From NCBI GenBank assembly GCA_032988165.1, contig JANTQF010000059.1, positions 62,001-126,000 on the forward strand: 64,000 nt of DNA. The letters are read 5' to 3'. How positions within the stretch are numbered: position 1 is the first letter of the stretch; every line of letters starts with the position of its first letter. This stretch comes from Emmonsiellopsis sp. PD_33. Its lineage: Eukaryota; Ascomycota; Eurotiomycetes; Onygenales; Ajellomycetaceae. A model generated the notes under the pieces. It saw nothing but the letters and a program-made list of their open reading frames with translations, was not told the DNA's origin and did not search any database. Below are positions 22,848 through 34,157 of this stretch, piece after piece. The translations under genes and the position numbers were made by a program.

Positions 22848-24509
22848 ATGGCAGAGAAGCGGCCCGAAAGCCAAAAGGAGACGATTGTTGAGACTCGCTG
22901 GAACAAGGGGTTTGAGGATATCGCAAACAGTCTACGTCCGACACTGCAACGATGGCACCGCCTCCCTAAAAGACTCGTCGACCTGGAGCCTGACACGAGT
23001 TCTTTCTTTGGAGTCAAGCTCAAGGCAAACAGGAATATGATATCCAAACTTTCCAACCTCACCTGGAGCAAGGGCGACGAATTTATTTTCGATTTCGGCA
23101 TCCACATGGTTGGCTATCTTTCGTTCAAGCTCGATTTCAAAGGTGCAAATATGGATGCACCCTGTCGCTTACATCTGACATTTGGCGAGTCGATCCCGGA
23201 CGTCTCGATGAATATGGACAACGTCAAAACCTGGATAAGCACGAGCTGGTTGCCTGATGAGACTATTAATATCGATGTGTGCCCTGCCGCACTCACCTTA
23301 CCTCGCCGATATTCGTTTCGTTATTTAAGGGTTCGTATAATTGATGTGTCCCCCAAGTATTCCGTCCTCTTTTCCGACCTTAAATGCGAATGCGTCAGTG
23401 CTGTACGACAAGATTGCGTGATCGAGAAATTTGAATTTCAGAATCCCCTCCTACAAACTATTGATGAAGTCAGCATCTTTACTCTCCGGGATTGTATGCA
23501 GACAGTATTCGAAGATGGCCCTCGTCGAGATAGGAGGCTCTGGATTGGTGATCTGCGTCTACAGGCCCTGGCCAACTACTCCACATTCAAGGACTACAAT
23601 CTCATAAAAAGATGTCTGTACTTTATTGCCGCTGTCGCTCGTGTGGACGATTCACTCCCAGCTTGTGTTTTCGAACACCCCTCCTTATCCCCATCTACGG
23701 ACTATATCGTGGACTACGACGCGCTATTTGCGACCATAGTTTGCGATTATGTCAGTGCTTCTGGCGACCTAGAAACCGGTCGTGACCTTTGGTCGACGGT
23801 AAACGGTTGTCTAAAGCGAGCATCGGAGCATATAGATCCGGCAAGTAACACGGTTGACGCGAGTCGCTCCGAGAGCTGGAAGTTCCTCGACTGGGCTCCT
23901 GGACTAGATTACTCAGCCGGCTTACACGGCCTCCTTATATTTTCTTTGAAGTCAGCAAACAAGCTAGCAAAACTGCTCGACAAGCCAGAACCATACGTCC
24001 AGCTGGTCTCGACTCTATCGTCTGCTGCGTCACGATTCCTCTCACCGAACCTAGTTTTTATCTCAGGTCCTGCATCTCAGATATCTTATGCGTCTGCCGC
24101 GTGGCTTGTCCTTTCGCAAGCATTTCCACCCGAAACGGCACGGGCAGCCCTCCTCAACACACTCGCGCATGCGGAAGCTGTGAAACCGCTTACTCCCTAT
24201 CTCTGGCATCACGTCTGTGATGCACTGGCGATGGTGGGATGCTACAAGGAATGTGTTGACATTATCATTAAGTATTGGGGAGGGATGGTCCAGGCTGGTG
24301 CGGACACGTTCTGGGAATGCTTTGATCCAGATAATCCGCAAGCAAGCCCGTATGGTGACGTTAGGAATAATAGCTTTTGCCATGCATGGAGCTGTACGCC
24401 GAGTTACCTGTTGAGGGGAAAGTTGATGGTGGCCTTGGAAGGAAACATTGTGGGGATAGTCTCTGTGGCTGAGTTGGACGAGAAGTGGATTAGCAAGTTG
24501 GAGGATTAG
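22848..24509 (+). CDS. Alpha-L-rhamnosidase-like six-hairpin glycosidase (GH78)
   Basis: Single exon, 553 residues, no evident signal peptide, so probably intracellular. The region EDGPRRDRRLWIGDLRLQAL matches the GH78 catalytic signature (Asp/Arg cluster followed by WxGD). It is preceded by a beta-sandwich-like segment (FDFGIHMVGYLSFKL, LHLTFGES) and followed by the (alpha/alpha)6 barrel, with FLDWAPGLDYSAG and a late SFCHAWSCTPSYLL. The family removes terminal alpha-L-rhamnose from plant glycosides and pectic side chains. It is somewhat short for fungal GH78 and the N-terminus is unusual, so the exact start is less certain. The divergent sugar transporter supports a sugar-utilisation pair. 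Confidence 0.82.
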   Translation: MAEKRPESQKETIVETRWNKGFEDIANSLRPTLQRWHRLPKRLVDLEPDTSSFFGVKLKANRNMISKLSNLTWSKGDEFIFDFGIHMVGYLSFKLDFKGANMDAPCRLHLTFGESIPDVSMNMDNVKTWISTSWLPDETINIDVCPAALTLPRRYSFRYLRVRIIDVSPKYSVLFSDLKCECVSAVRQDCVIEKFEFQNPLLQTIDEVSIFTLRDCMQTVFEDGPRRDRRLWIGDLRLQALANYSTFKDYNLIKRCLYFIAAVARVDDSLPACVFEHPSLSPSTDYIVDYDALFATIVCDYVSASGDLETGRDLWSTVNGCLKRASEHIDPASNTVDASRSESWKFLDWAPGLDYSAGLHGLLIFSLKSANKLAKLLDKPEPYVQLVSTLSSAASRFLSPNLVFISGPASQISYASAAWLVLSQAFPPETARAALLNTLAHAEAVKPLTPYLWHHVCDALAMVGCYKECVDIIIKYWGGMVQAGADTFWECFDPDNPQASPYGDVRNNSFCHAWSCTPSYLLRGKLMVALEGNIVGIVSVAELDEKWISKLED

Positions 24510-24747
24510 GAGATAGTTCAGTGGTTTATAAAGTGACAAATGTCCTAAATGCATTATTTTTTTCAAAATCTTACAAAAGGATTATCTACTCCGTAGCCGC
24601 CCTCTACCCGATGGAGGGGACATACAAGGATATTTGAGAGGGGGAACTATGCGGTGGTTTATGAAAGGGATGGTAAAGGAAAGACAAAACAGAAAAAGAA
24701 CAAGAAAAAGAAAGAAAAATAACGAAAAATAAAACTCCAAAACGAAT

Positions 24748-25265
24748 CTAGCCACCAGCAGAAGGACGCCAAAGATACCCAATCGCTAGAACTTCCTGCT
24801 GTATTTGAAGGGCAACATGTGCTCCATATGAGGTAAATAATCCCGAACGCGTGAGTTTCCGAGAGAATTCTGGTCTGATCCCACTCAAGGTACCAGCCCT
24901 ATCCCAATCAAGAACCGCCTTGACATGCCCGCGCTCGTCAACGATTATATTCTGCGGCGAAAAGTTACCATGTGCAAATTGAATTTCATGGTCATCAGCA
25001 AGCGCCTCTCTTGCATACTGCTTGAAAAGGGCGCAAGCCGTTGACTGCTCGACTCAACTAGAAAATCGTGAAACTCCTTCTCAGTGTCGAATGGCCAGCC
25101 CTGGGACGGAAAGCGAAGGCCAACGGTAATTGTCCCGCCATTGATGGCCTGGATGCGTGTTCCCTTTCACTCTTGTAGCTTAGCCAGGTACCCGCGCAGT
25201 TCGCCACATGTGGAAATCCTCTGCTCATGGGACATCACTCCACAGATGGTTTGAAGCAATCCCAT
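24748..25265 (-). pseudogene. Decayed aminoglycoside-phosphotransferase (APH)-type kinase fragment
   Basis: The minus strand carries two halves of an APH-fold kinase in different frames. The upstream half (about 25075-25265) has SHEQRISTCGELRGYLAKLQE, then a TGA at 25167-25169 where the family usually has an aromatic/hydrophobic position, then EKEFHDFLVE. The frame then shifts around 25030-25070. The downstream half has DDHEIQFAHGNFSPQNIIVDERG and AVLDWDRAG, the catalytic-loop region. The catalytic Asp of the usual HGD motif is Asn here (HGN). The N-terminal lobe is missing. The nonsense codon, frameshift, truncation and lost catalytic Asp together argue for a pseudogene. Confidence 0.75.
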
Positions 25266-26719
25266 CCGACTATCTCTGTTTACCTATTGTTGAAACATTG
25301 ATGTCTAATAGCCACCGGAATTAACTGGCCATGGTTTCCTTCAGACTGAGTAGTTCTTGTTAGGTTTCAACAGAACTTCTTTTGCTCTCCCGCCCCTCAA
25401 TCTAGCAATTACACAAATCAAACCAAACCAATCGCAAATCGCAATTGTCGCTTAGTGTAGCTAGGATGGACAATAGCTCTCTAAGACCCAAACAGTTTAA
25501 AACAGGTTCATCCCAGTTGGTAGGAAATGATGGCAATCGTGACTATTTCAAACTTGCGATTTTTCAATCGCTTGTTGGCGGTCGCTGGACGCTGTCGTTC
25601 TGGAGTTGTGGTCCCTTGAGAAACTTATCCCCGGGTTGCGGATGTTTTGCCTTTGGTACCGCATGATTCAATTGCCTTCTTAGTTTCTTTGTACATGTTT
25701 TCTGATAGGGCGCACAAATTATCGCAAACTAAACCCCCCCACAGGGTGAGAATTAATAAAATCATCTGGGAGAAGGAAGGGAACGGGTCATTCATTGCTG
25801 GCAAAACGGTATACCTATTAGTGCACGCCGCATACCCCCGCATACCCCATTCCATGGACTTGTAGAAGACAAAATATCAATATCAAGACAAGCGGGATGT
25901 TATTCTTGCTTCCGCCATTTTATCATGATTGATTCTGCCTGAAGAAAATGGAAGGCAGAGGATCTTTCGTCGAGCAGTTCTAGCCTGCTGGGTACAGAGT
26001 AGGATCTTAGAATGAGAACATCCCAATACTGGAGGCATATGAATCTGGTTGACGTGCAAGCTGGCTGTGAATATTTTGGAGAGCAGTCGGGCTGAATGAA
26101 GTCACTTGGATCACTCCAATGTCTCATTGGATTTCGGCGAGAGCGCGAACAAGGAGAGCGACAGCTTTCCCATTCCCAGACATAGTGAGACATGTACAGG
26201 CTGCACCAAGATATGAAAGAGACATCTTTCTCTTTTTTGGATGGATGAAGGACGAGGTTTGTGGCGCGTGGAAGTTGCGTGGTTGACAGGTGGAGCTAAC
26301 CGAAGATAGCTTCCCTCCCAACTTTATCTCAACGTCTCAGCGCGAACTCACCGCAACACCTCCAACAAAGCCAACAGAACTCCTGCGATATTCACCGCTA
26401 TCTAGGTTTCCTTCGGTGATATCTCCTACCAGATTCCCGCCCTTCCAACCCCATCTCACGTTGAGGTTTCGCCCCGGATAAGCCTTTCCTTGCACCACCG
26501 ATAGCCGGTCTCCTGCGCATCGGAGGCGTTTCAAGCAGCGAATATCAGATCCAGAGCAAGCTGCCGGAACTCCCCGTTAAGCGGTTACAAGCGGGCGTAT
26601 ATACGATATTCGTATGCGAGCTCGTTGACGAGGGCTGATTCGGATTTGCTGTGTGAAGCGGGAAGGAATGATAATGAAACCGCGAATGGGATGATGTTAG
26701 TCTAAGAGAAGGAGCTGTT
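25266..26719. other. Intergenic region upstream of the TAPT1-like gene
   Basis: Several short open frames (for example 25445-25666 and 25900-26193) lack domains and overlap each other on both strands. The part near 25266-25440 could have held the missing N-lobe of the decayed kinase, but I recognise nothing. The 3' portion is probably promoter and 5' UTR of the next gene. Confidence 0.45.
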
Positions 26720-29700
26720 ATGGATATAAACGGCGCAGCTACAGGTACTGTAGTGCCCAAGCGCAGTGACAAGGACGGTATGGCTGGCAGCAATGGTTTT
26801 GTTGGAGTTGGGGAATATAGCGGTGTTGACAGGCCCCAACCTATGAGGACGGAACTTGGGATAAATGGCAACGTTCGGGACTCGGAAACGGAAAATAGTC
26901 TACAAGGACCGGATAGTGGGGTGGCTAATGTTCTGGGCTCTACCAACTCAGAGGCTCCCCGTGGGGGGGGGTATAAAATACGGAATGGCCACACTGCCGA
27001 AGAAAAAGCCCAGCCAAGAGTAGACGGCGAGAGTCCGCCCTCCGTTTCTCCATTCCCAGCTTTAAATGTCGAAAAAGTCGAAAACCGAGCCTCTAAACCA
27101 ATTTCAGCCTCGCCACAACCGGACTCGGATCTTACGGTTAATAATAAAGAAACGGCGACAGCCCCGGTCGTGGCTGAAAGGCCAGCTGTTCAATCCGAAA
27201 GGGGGTCTGAGGCAGGGTCTCTGTCCTCCCTGAAGCCTATCGATACACAACAGCATTCGCCTGCGGGGCGTAGCCGCGAAAAGGACAAAATCCTCAAACT
27301 TTCGCCTGCAAAAATCCACGAGCTCACCTCCTCACCCGAATCGCTGGCCCTGCACTCCCTACCCCTGGAGACTGAAAGACAACCATCGACTTCGTGGGCT
27401 GACATTTCTTCGGATTCCTTGAAGTTTGATGGTGACCTAGAGGCACCGATGGGGAGACGAGTACCGAATGGAACCTCAAAGAAAACCTCCCCTAGACGCA
27501 AATCAAGTGCCGGTAAAAATGTCTATCTTGAAGACCCCCCGGAGTTTCTAGGGTCCGCGCAGAATATACCCCCATCTACAACTCGTCGCAAGACGCACTC
27601 GTCGCGGATCGTATCGACCCCAGAGGCTCCGCATAGACGACGGTCCTCTATCAGTGCTGACCGACATGCCAATTCATGGTCCTCACGGTCAAGGCCGGAT
27701 CGCTATATTCCCAAGGAGCTAGATCTCGGTGCAGCCAATCCCCGCAAGAACTCGTCCGCAGGGGATCCGATTCCGTCGCCCATCCCCAAGTCTATCCCAC
27801 TTCCTCCATTCTCCATACCTACATATCTTCAGCTAGAATTGGCATCTGATCGACCGTCACCCTTGTATATTCACCGCTCCGTAACGAACGACTTCCCTTA
27901 TGAATCTTCCCGAGCGAAACTCGAAAGACTACAGAATTTCTTCTTACTCCCCCCAATATTAGAACAGGTTCTTTTATTTGGCACCCTCGCATGTCTTGAT
28001 GCATGGCTGTATTATTTCACGATCTTACCGCTGCGGTTTTTCAAGGCTATTTTCATTCTTCTCCAGTCCTGGGTCGCCAATCTTGGCGCTGAAGCCCAGT
28101 TTATTTCAGGATTTGTTATTACAGGTGTTGGCCGAGTATGGCGAAGGAGGCAGCGACGAGGATCCGCTGCTGCCCATCATGATCAAAAGGGTTCGGAGGA
28201 TCCTAGTCATTCACGCCTAAATACCTCGAATACCACTGCGAGCCAAGAAAATCCGTTCCTCGACAACGATACCAAGAGTCGGGCGCCCGAATATGGCCGA
28301 CGACACCGTTCGTCTGTTAGCCGCAGACATCGCAGGACAAAATCAGTCCCCTCGAGTCTTCTGCCCGATGATAAGGCAGATATCCTGAAAGGACTTCTTA
28401 TGGTTTGCACCTGCTTGGTTCTCATGTATTTCGACGCTAGTCGAATGTACCATTGGATACGAGGCCAGGCCGCTATTAAGCTTTATGTTATCTATAACGT
28501 TCTTGAGGTATGCTATCGATGTAAACCATTCCATTCTAGCTCGCTGCTAATATCTCAAATTTAGGTCGGTGACAGGCTGTTCTCCGCCATTGGCCAGGAC
28601 GTATTAGAATGCCTTTTTTCACAAGAAGCTCTCGAACGGAAGCCCGATGGCCGGAGCAAAATCCTACGCCCCTTCTGGCTATTCATCCTTGCCCTGATCT
28701 ATACCGTCATCCATTCGACTGCTCTCTTCTACCAAGTTATTACTCTTAACGTGGCCGTGAATTCGTATTCTAACGCCTTGATTACCCTCCTATTATCGAA
28801 CCAGTTCGTGGAGATCAAGTCGACTGTTTTCAAGAAGTTTGAGAAGGAAAACCTTTTCCAACTTACCTGTGCTGATGTCGTCGAACGATTCCAGCTATGG
28901 CTAATGCTTACAATTATTGCATCTCGCAATATAGTTGAAACCGGTATATTCAGCTTTGGTGGTGGGCTAAGCGCCTTCGCGAGCAAAAGCCCTTCTCCGA
29001 GCATAAATAGCACCACTTTCGTGACACCGCCCAGGACTGCGTCATCCATACTTCCACAAGCGTTCACGGTCCTTCCATCATCTTTACTCGCTTCACTGAG
29101 CAAGGTTAATTCCTTCCTTCCAACAGTCGGCCACCTCCTAGGTCCGTTCCTTGTTGTGCTAGGTTCCGAAATGCTCGTCGACTGGCTCAAGCACGCATAC
29201 GTCAATAAATTCAACAACACCCGCCCCGCAATGTACGGACGATTCCTCGACATCCTTGCAAAGGACTACTACACCCACGCCTTCGCAGATCAAAACCTAA
29301 ACCGTCGCCTCGGCCTCCCCGTTATCCCGTTAGCGTGCCTCTTCTTCCGAGTCTCTGTCCAAACATACCAAATGTTCCTTACTGCCTGGCTCCCACAGCC
29401 GCAATCCTTCATCACACCATCAAACACCACCTCCCTAACCTCGATACACGACCACTACTCCCCTTCACCCTCCCCTTCCTCCCAATTTTCCTCATTCACC
29501 TTCTGCCCCTTCGAGCCCTCTTCCTTCCTCTCCTCCGTGTCCCTCTCACTAACCTTCACAAAGCTCTCCACCCTCTTCCAAACCATCATCTCTCACCTAA
29601 CCCCCTCACCAGCAAGCTTCGTGCCAATCTTCACCGTCATCCTCATCCTTCTCCTCTACCTCACCCTCCTCCTCGCAAAACTAATCCTGGGCATCATCCT

Positions 29701-30076
29701 ACTAAGCTACTCCCGGGCCCGCTATAAGAAAATGAAGCTGGCCGAACGAGATCTCGCGAGTGCCAATTCCTCGAAACAACCACCACCACAATCCGACATG
29801 GGTATTACATCCGCACCTCCAACCACCACCCCCGCCTCGGTAGGCAATCCAGACACCGTCGAAGGCGCCCGCCGCGTCGGGGGCTGGGGGTACGTGGAGG
29901 TAGGCGAGGATCGGAGACGTTGGGTGTATGCGGATGATCCGGAGGGGGCGAGGAGGCTGAGAGAGAGGGAGGAGAGGGATAGGACTGGTGGGGGGAAGCA
30001 GGGTGGTGGCGGAGGTGGCGCGCATGGGATTGAGGGGGTGATGAGGTATGAGATGGCAGCGAAGAGGATTTGGTAA
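26720..30076 (+). CDS. TAPT1/EMP65 family ER membrane protein
   Basis: Two exons (26720-28507, 28565-30076), about 1099 residues. The first 350 residues or so are hydrophilic and Ser/Pro/Arg-rich. The conserved family core (PF05346-type) begins near ERLQNFFLLPPILEQVLLFGTLACLDAWLYYFTILPLRF and continues with ADILKGLLMVCTCLVLMYFDASRMYHWIRGQAAIKLYVIYNVLEVGDRLFSAIGQD across the intron, then NAVNSYSNALITLLLSNQFVEIKS, KKFEKENLFQLTCADVVERFQLW, and several more membrane helices. The tail has the family's RRRWVYADDPEG motif followed by a Gly-rich stretch. Yeast Emp65 works with Slp1 in the ER membrane to protect folding soluble proteins; animal TAPT1 has ciliary roles. The yeast-like ER role is expected here. 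Confidence 0.9.
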
Positions 30077-30770
30077 GGTGGGGAGGGGCGGAGGATTGAA
30101 TGTGGGGGGTTGGTGGTTGGTGATGATGATGTGTATGTGTATATTTGTATCATTGAATGTGGTTTTGGTAAAAAATGAAGGTTTTTATTGTTTTTTTTTG
30201 TGCTGGGCTGGTTGTATTAGTTACCTTGCATAGAAATCAAAACGTACTGTTAGTTGTTTTTATCCATTATGTCATCTCCATCCCTTTTTATTTGTTTAGT
30301 AGGAAATGGATTAGAAAGAGATGGATGGATGGACGAGAAATAACTAGATACTTACACATAGTAGAAAGTTAGGTACCCACGAAGAATGAAATACAACCAG
30401 TAAATAACTCCAGTAAAGCTGCTTTTATTTTCCCCGAGTTACGAAGAGAGAGTGGGTTGTAAAATACGGAAGAAGAAGAAAAGGAAAGGGAAAAGTAAAA
30501 AAAAAAAAAACCCATTCATTTCTATCAATAAATAATACATGATAATAAGGATATAAGCGGAAGAAAAATAAATAAGGTAAACCCAGGTAATGACTGGATG
30601 GTTGAGGATGGTTGAGATGTGCATAACTGCAAAAATCACCAACCCTTCCATCCACCCACCCACCACCCTATTTGTTGTATCTCCATTCAAACATGCCCCC
30701 CATTTGGCATAACAATAATTAGCAACTCGGTCACCGAACTACCCCTTTTCTATCGGCCTATTACCTCTAC
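30077..30770. other. Convergent intergenic region with homopurine and poly-A tracts
   Basis: A spacer between two convergent 3' ends, with an A-rich tract near 30475-30511 and GATGGATGG-like runs near 30320. It should hold both poly(A) signals; no gene was recognised. Confidence 0.5.
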
Positions 30771-33700
30771 TCACTCACTCTCCTCTTCCTCAGATCCCTC
30801 CTCATCCTCATCCCCATCTCCATGCCCACCCAGATCCCTAAATACCCGCTCAATAATCTCCCGACTCTTATACAGATTCTCTACCCGCAATCGTTCATTA
30901 TCTAAATGAGCATGATCACTTGCCTGGCCACAGGGTAAATGGGCTGCGGGGGCATTGAATTCCTTCTCAAGGTAGCGGATGGTGGGGATTGAGCCGCCTT
31001 CGCGGATGTAAATGGGCTTGATGGGTTTGTCGAGGGGCCGGGGCTGGGGGAGGGGGGTGGATAAGGGGGTTTGGGAGATGGACGTGGAAGTTCGAGACTG
31101 TGATGGGCGAGGCTGCTGCTGGCGTTTTGTTTCGGCAACGGTGGTTGGGGTCATTTCGCAAGGTGCGGACGATCCGTTGTGTTTGCAGGCCCGCGTTTGT
31201 TCCCCCTTGGAGGGGCGCTTGGTTGCGGGATCAGCACCGTGTGCGAGGGTTGATGAGGTTGGGACGGTGGGTGCGGAAAGTCTGTGTGCTGAGTTGGTCT
31301 TTGGGGCTGAGGACGAGGAGGCGATTACACGATCGGTATGCGAGGCCATGCTTTCTGTCGAGTCTGTGCGCAAGAGCTGCCGGTTTGTTAGCCTCCCCGA
31401 TAGATTGGGCGGGGGGTAGTGGTAGTATCGGTCCCCTTTGGCGGAGGACCAGGCTGCGGTAACTGCCCGCGAGAGTGATTCGAAGATATCATTATCAGGA
31501 TCGCCCAGCCAGGGCTCCGCTTTACCAGTTATCTCCACGGTAAGCGTGTTCTGTGAGTCGAAACTGGCAAACTGTTCTTGCGCGTAATTTATCAGATCAA
31601 ACGCCACTTTGTCTACGTCTTGATTTGGGACAAGCCGAACAGAAAGCGTAGCACGGGCTTTTCGTGAGATGGTTGTGGACGTATTCTGGCAGCCAGGTAC
31701 CTCGACACAATGGATCGTTAAAGATGGCTCGCGCCAGCGGTGCATCAGTGAGTCCTTAAACGCTGCACTATCCTCGATTTCGGGGTGGTGGGGAAGAAGA
31801 GCATCAGCGATAGCATCGTATCGCTGCTTTTCTGCCTCTGTCAGGGGTAGGACGGGGTCGTGGAATCCAGGGAGATTGATTTTCCCCTTCGATCCAACAA
31901 GAGTGCCCAGTAGCATCGTCAGGTCTTTCAAAGGCTCGTCAAGAAGGGAACTGCCATCGATACCGCTATGGAGATCCGGGTTACCGCTGGTCACTACGAA
32001 ATTTGCATGGACTACTCCTCTTAGCCCATATGTCAAGCATGGAATATGATCATCCAACCAGTAACTGTTCGCGAGAAGGATCCAGTCGACATCCCCGATC
32101 AAGTCCTTATGCTTCTGCACTGCCTGGGCGAATCCTTGGGATCCGGATTCTTCTTCCCCTTCAATCAAGAATACCACGTTGCAACCCAGCTCTTTCTTCT
32201 TGGTAAGTTCTGCTGCCGCATATAGAGCCGCCAAAGTCGGGCCCTTATTGTCCGATACTCCGCGACCATACAAGAACCCATTTATCGAGGTTAGTTTAAA
32301 AGGGTCAGAATTCCACTTGAGGTGGTTGGTATCTGCACCGACGACATCGTAATGGCCGTAAAACAGAATAGTTTTGTTAGTGCTAGACGTCGAAACGGCA
32401 TTGAATCTCGCATATACGATCGGATTGGTGCCCTGTCCTGTGGCCAAAAGTTTGGTCTTGGCTCCCAAGTAATTACAGTGCCGACGGAGGAATGCTGCGC
32501 CCTGGTTGCACTCTCCAGCGAACTTGGACCTCGACGAGATTGTCTTAAAGGCGACAAACTTGGCCAGGCTATTGACCATCTCATCTAAGCATCAATTAGC
32601 AAGGATGTCACCTCCCCGACTGACGATATTGATGCTTACCGTTACCAACTGCGGGGATTTCATGCAAATCCTGAGGATGCTCAGTCAAGTCCCAAATAGC
32701 CACCGTATTATCGTTACCGCCAGTAGCATAAATACGCCTGTCGTTGAAAACGCCTGACGCAGAGGCCAGCATTGTGCCTTCATGAGCAACCCATGTCCCA
32801 ATCTCCTCAAATCGGGAGTTGAATTTCTAGATCAATATGGTCAGTAGGGATGCATAAGAATTGTTCGATGGAGCAACCTTACCTTGACGAGACCAGTCGA
32901 GTCACCAGTTATAGTAACCCCTTGAATAATATCAATTGCCCAGAGATCTCCACTGTATGAAGTAAGTCGCTTGATAATTTGGCGGGAATCCAGATTCCAT
33001 ATGTTCACTGCACCCCCAGCAAGGCCGCAATAAAGGAAAGTTCCATCAACTGCAATGGAGAGTACGGAATCACTACCATTTTTGAGCTCGACGAGTTCCA
33101 CTGGGGCTCCTTCTGGACCTTGTCCAAGCTCCCAAATCTTGACAGAGCCATCACCAGATCCCGTTAAGAGTACTTCATCGCCATTGGCCAGCTCGACCAG
33201 GCCACGTACTAGAAGCATACAATATATATAGCCATGGTGGGCATATAGCTTATGCTGATCCCGTTTAAAGGCTAGGATTTGGCCGCCAGCGCCCGGTTTC
33301 TCGTCACCAGCATTAGGGTTTGGTGTGACAGTGCCGCCTGGGCCTTTTGAGTCGAAGAAACGATGCGCCCTACTTGATGGGTGCACTGCAACTGGTGGTC
33401 GGGGAGGTGCATCAAGTTGGAGATCACACCACTATGGAATGTCAGTCATATGAGGCGGATAGCAAGGAGGAGGTACAGTACCTGAAGACTGGTATTTTGG
33501 CCTCCACAGTAAACAGTTTTCAGAGTAGAAGAGTAAACGACGGTGAATAAATCACCCACATCGTGGTGTGAGTAGATCGAATACAGCCGTTCAAACGTCC
33601 TCGTTGACCAGACCTAAACAATATGAGTCATCATGCATACGCCAAATGCTCCGCTGAAGCAGGCAACGGGAGAGTAATATAGTTGATAAAACCAAGTATG

Positions 33701-34157
33701 GTTGATAACGTACATTAACAACAGAGTCTCCACCGCTGGAGAAAAGCAGGCTCCCATCCTCAGACAGATACAAGCCAAGCACACTCTCCTGATGCGCCCT
33801 CACCGAAAGGACGAGCTCATATGTATCAAGCGACCACGCCTGGGTGCGTCATATATAAATTCTCTCATTAGCCACTTCTTCACCCCCCATAATCAAGAGG
33901 TATTGCATGAAAAATCCGGGAACATAACATACAACAATGTCGCCACCTTGGAGTCCAGCAAAGACGCACTCCTCGTCAATTACCAGCGCAAGGACTGACC
34001 GAACAGCCTGTACACGATGGCCAACGGCACAAGAGTTGCTCAACTCAGGATCTGGCGGTGTTTCGCCATCGCAGTAGCTATGCTCGCGCTGGAACTGGGG
34101 CCGCCTACCAAGTTCGAGCTCGACATCAGAAGGGCCGTCGAAGTCTGAGTCCTCCAT
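30771..34157 (-). CDS. DUG2: DUG2-like WD40/M20 metallopeptidase (glutathione degradosome)
   Basis: Six exons: 33933-34157, 33714-33839, 33482-33613, 32883-33431, 32640-32826 and 30771-32584, all in consistent phase, about 1010 residues. The N-terminal 400 residues form WD40-like repeats (SVRAHQESVLGLYLSEDGSLLFSSGGDSVVNVW, TGSGDGSVKIWELGQG, ATGGNDNTVAIWDL). The C-terminal part is an M20 peptidase with zinc-site motifs FYGHYDVV, GRGVSDNKGP, IEGEEESGSQG and SDHAHLDNER. This order is diagnostic of Dug2, which with Dug3 cleaves glutathione in the cytosol. The Asp expected in one ligand block reads ANSYWLDD, which I believe is normal for Dug2. About 125 Ser/Thr/Pro-rich residues (31025-31400) interrupt the peptidase domain before the last ligand. 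The tail is acidic. Confidence 0.93.

Noticed and set aside
31012..31462. Plus-strand frames of 120-135 codons
   Set aside because: Antisense shadows of the DUG2 peptidase exon.
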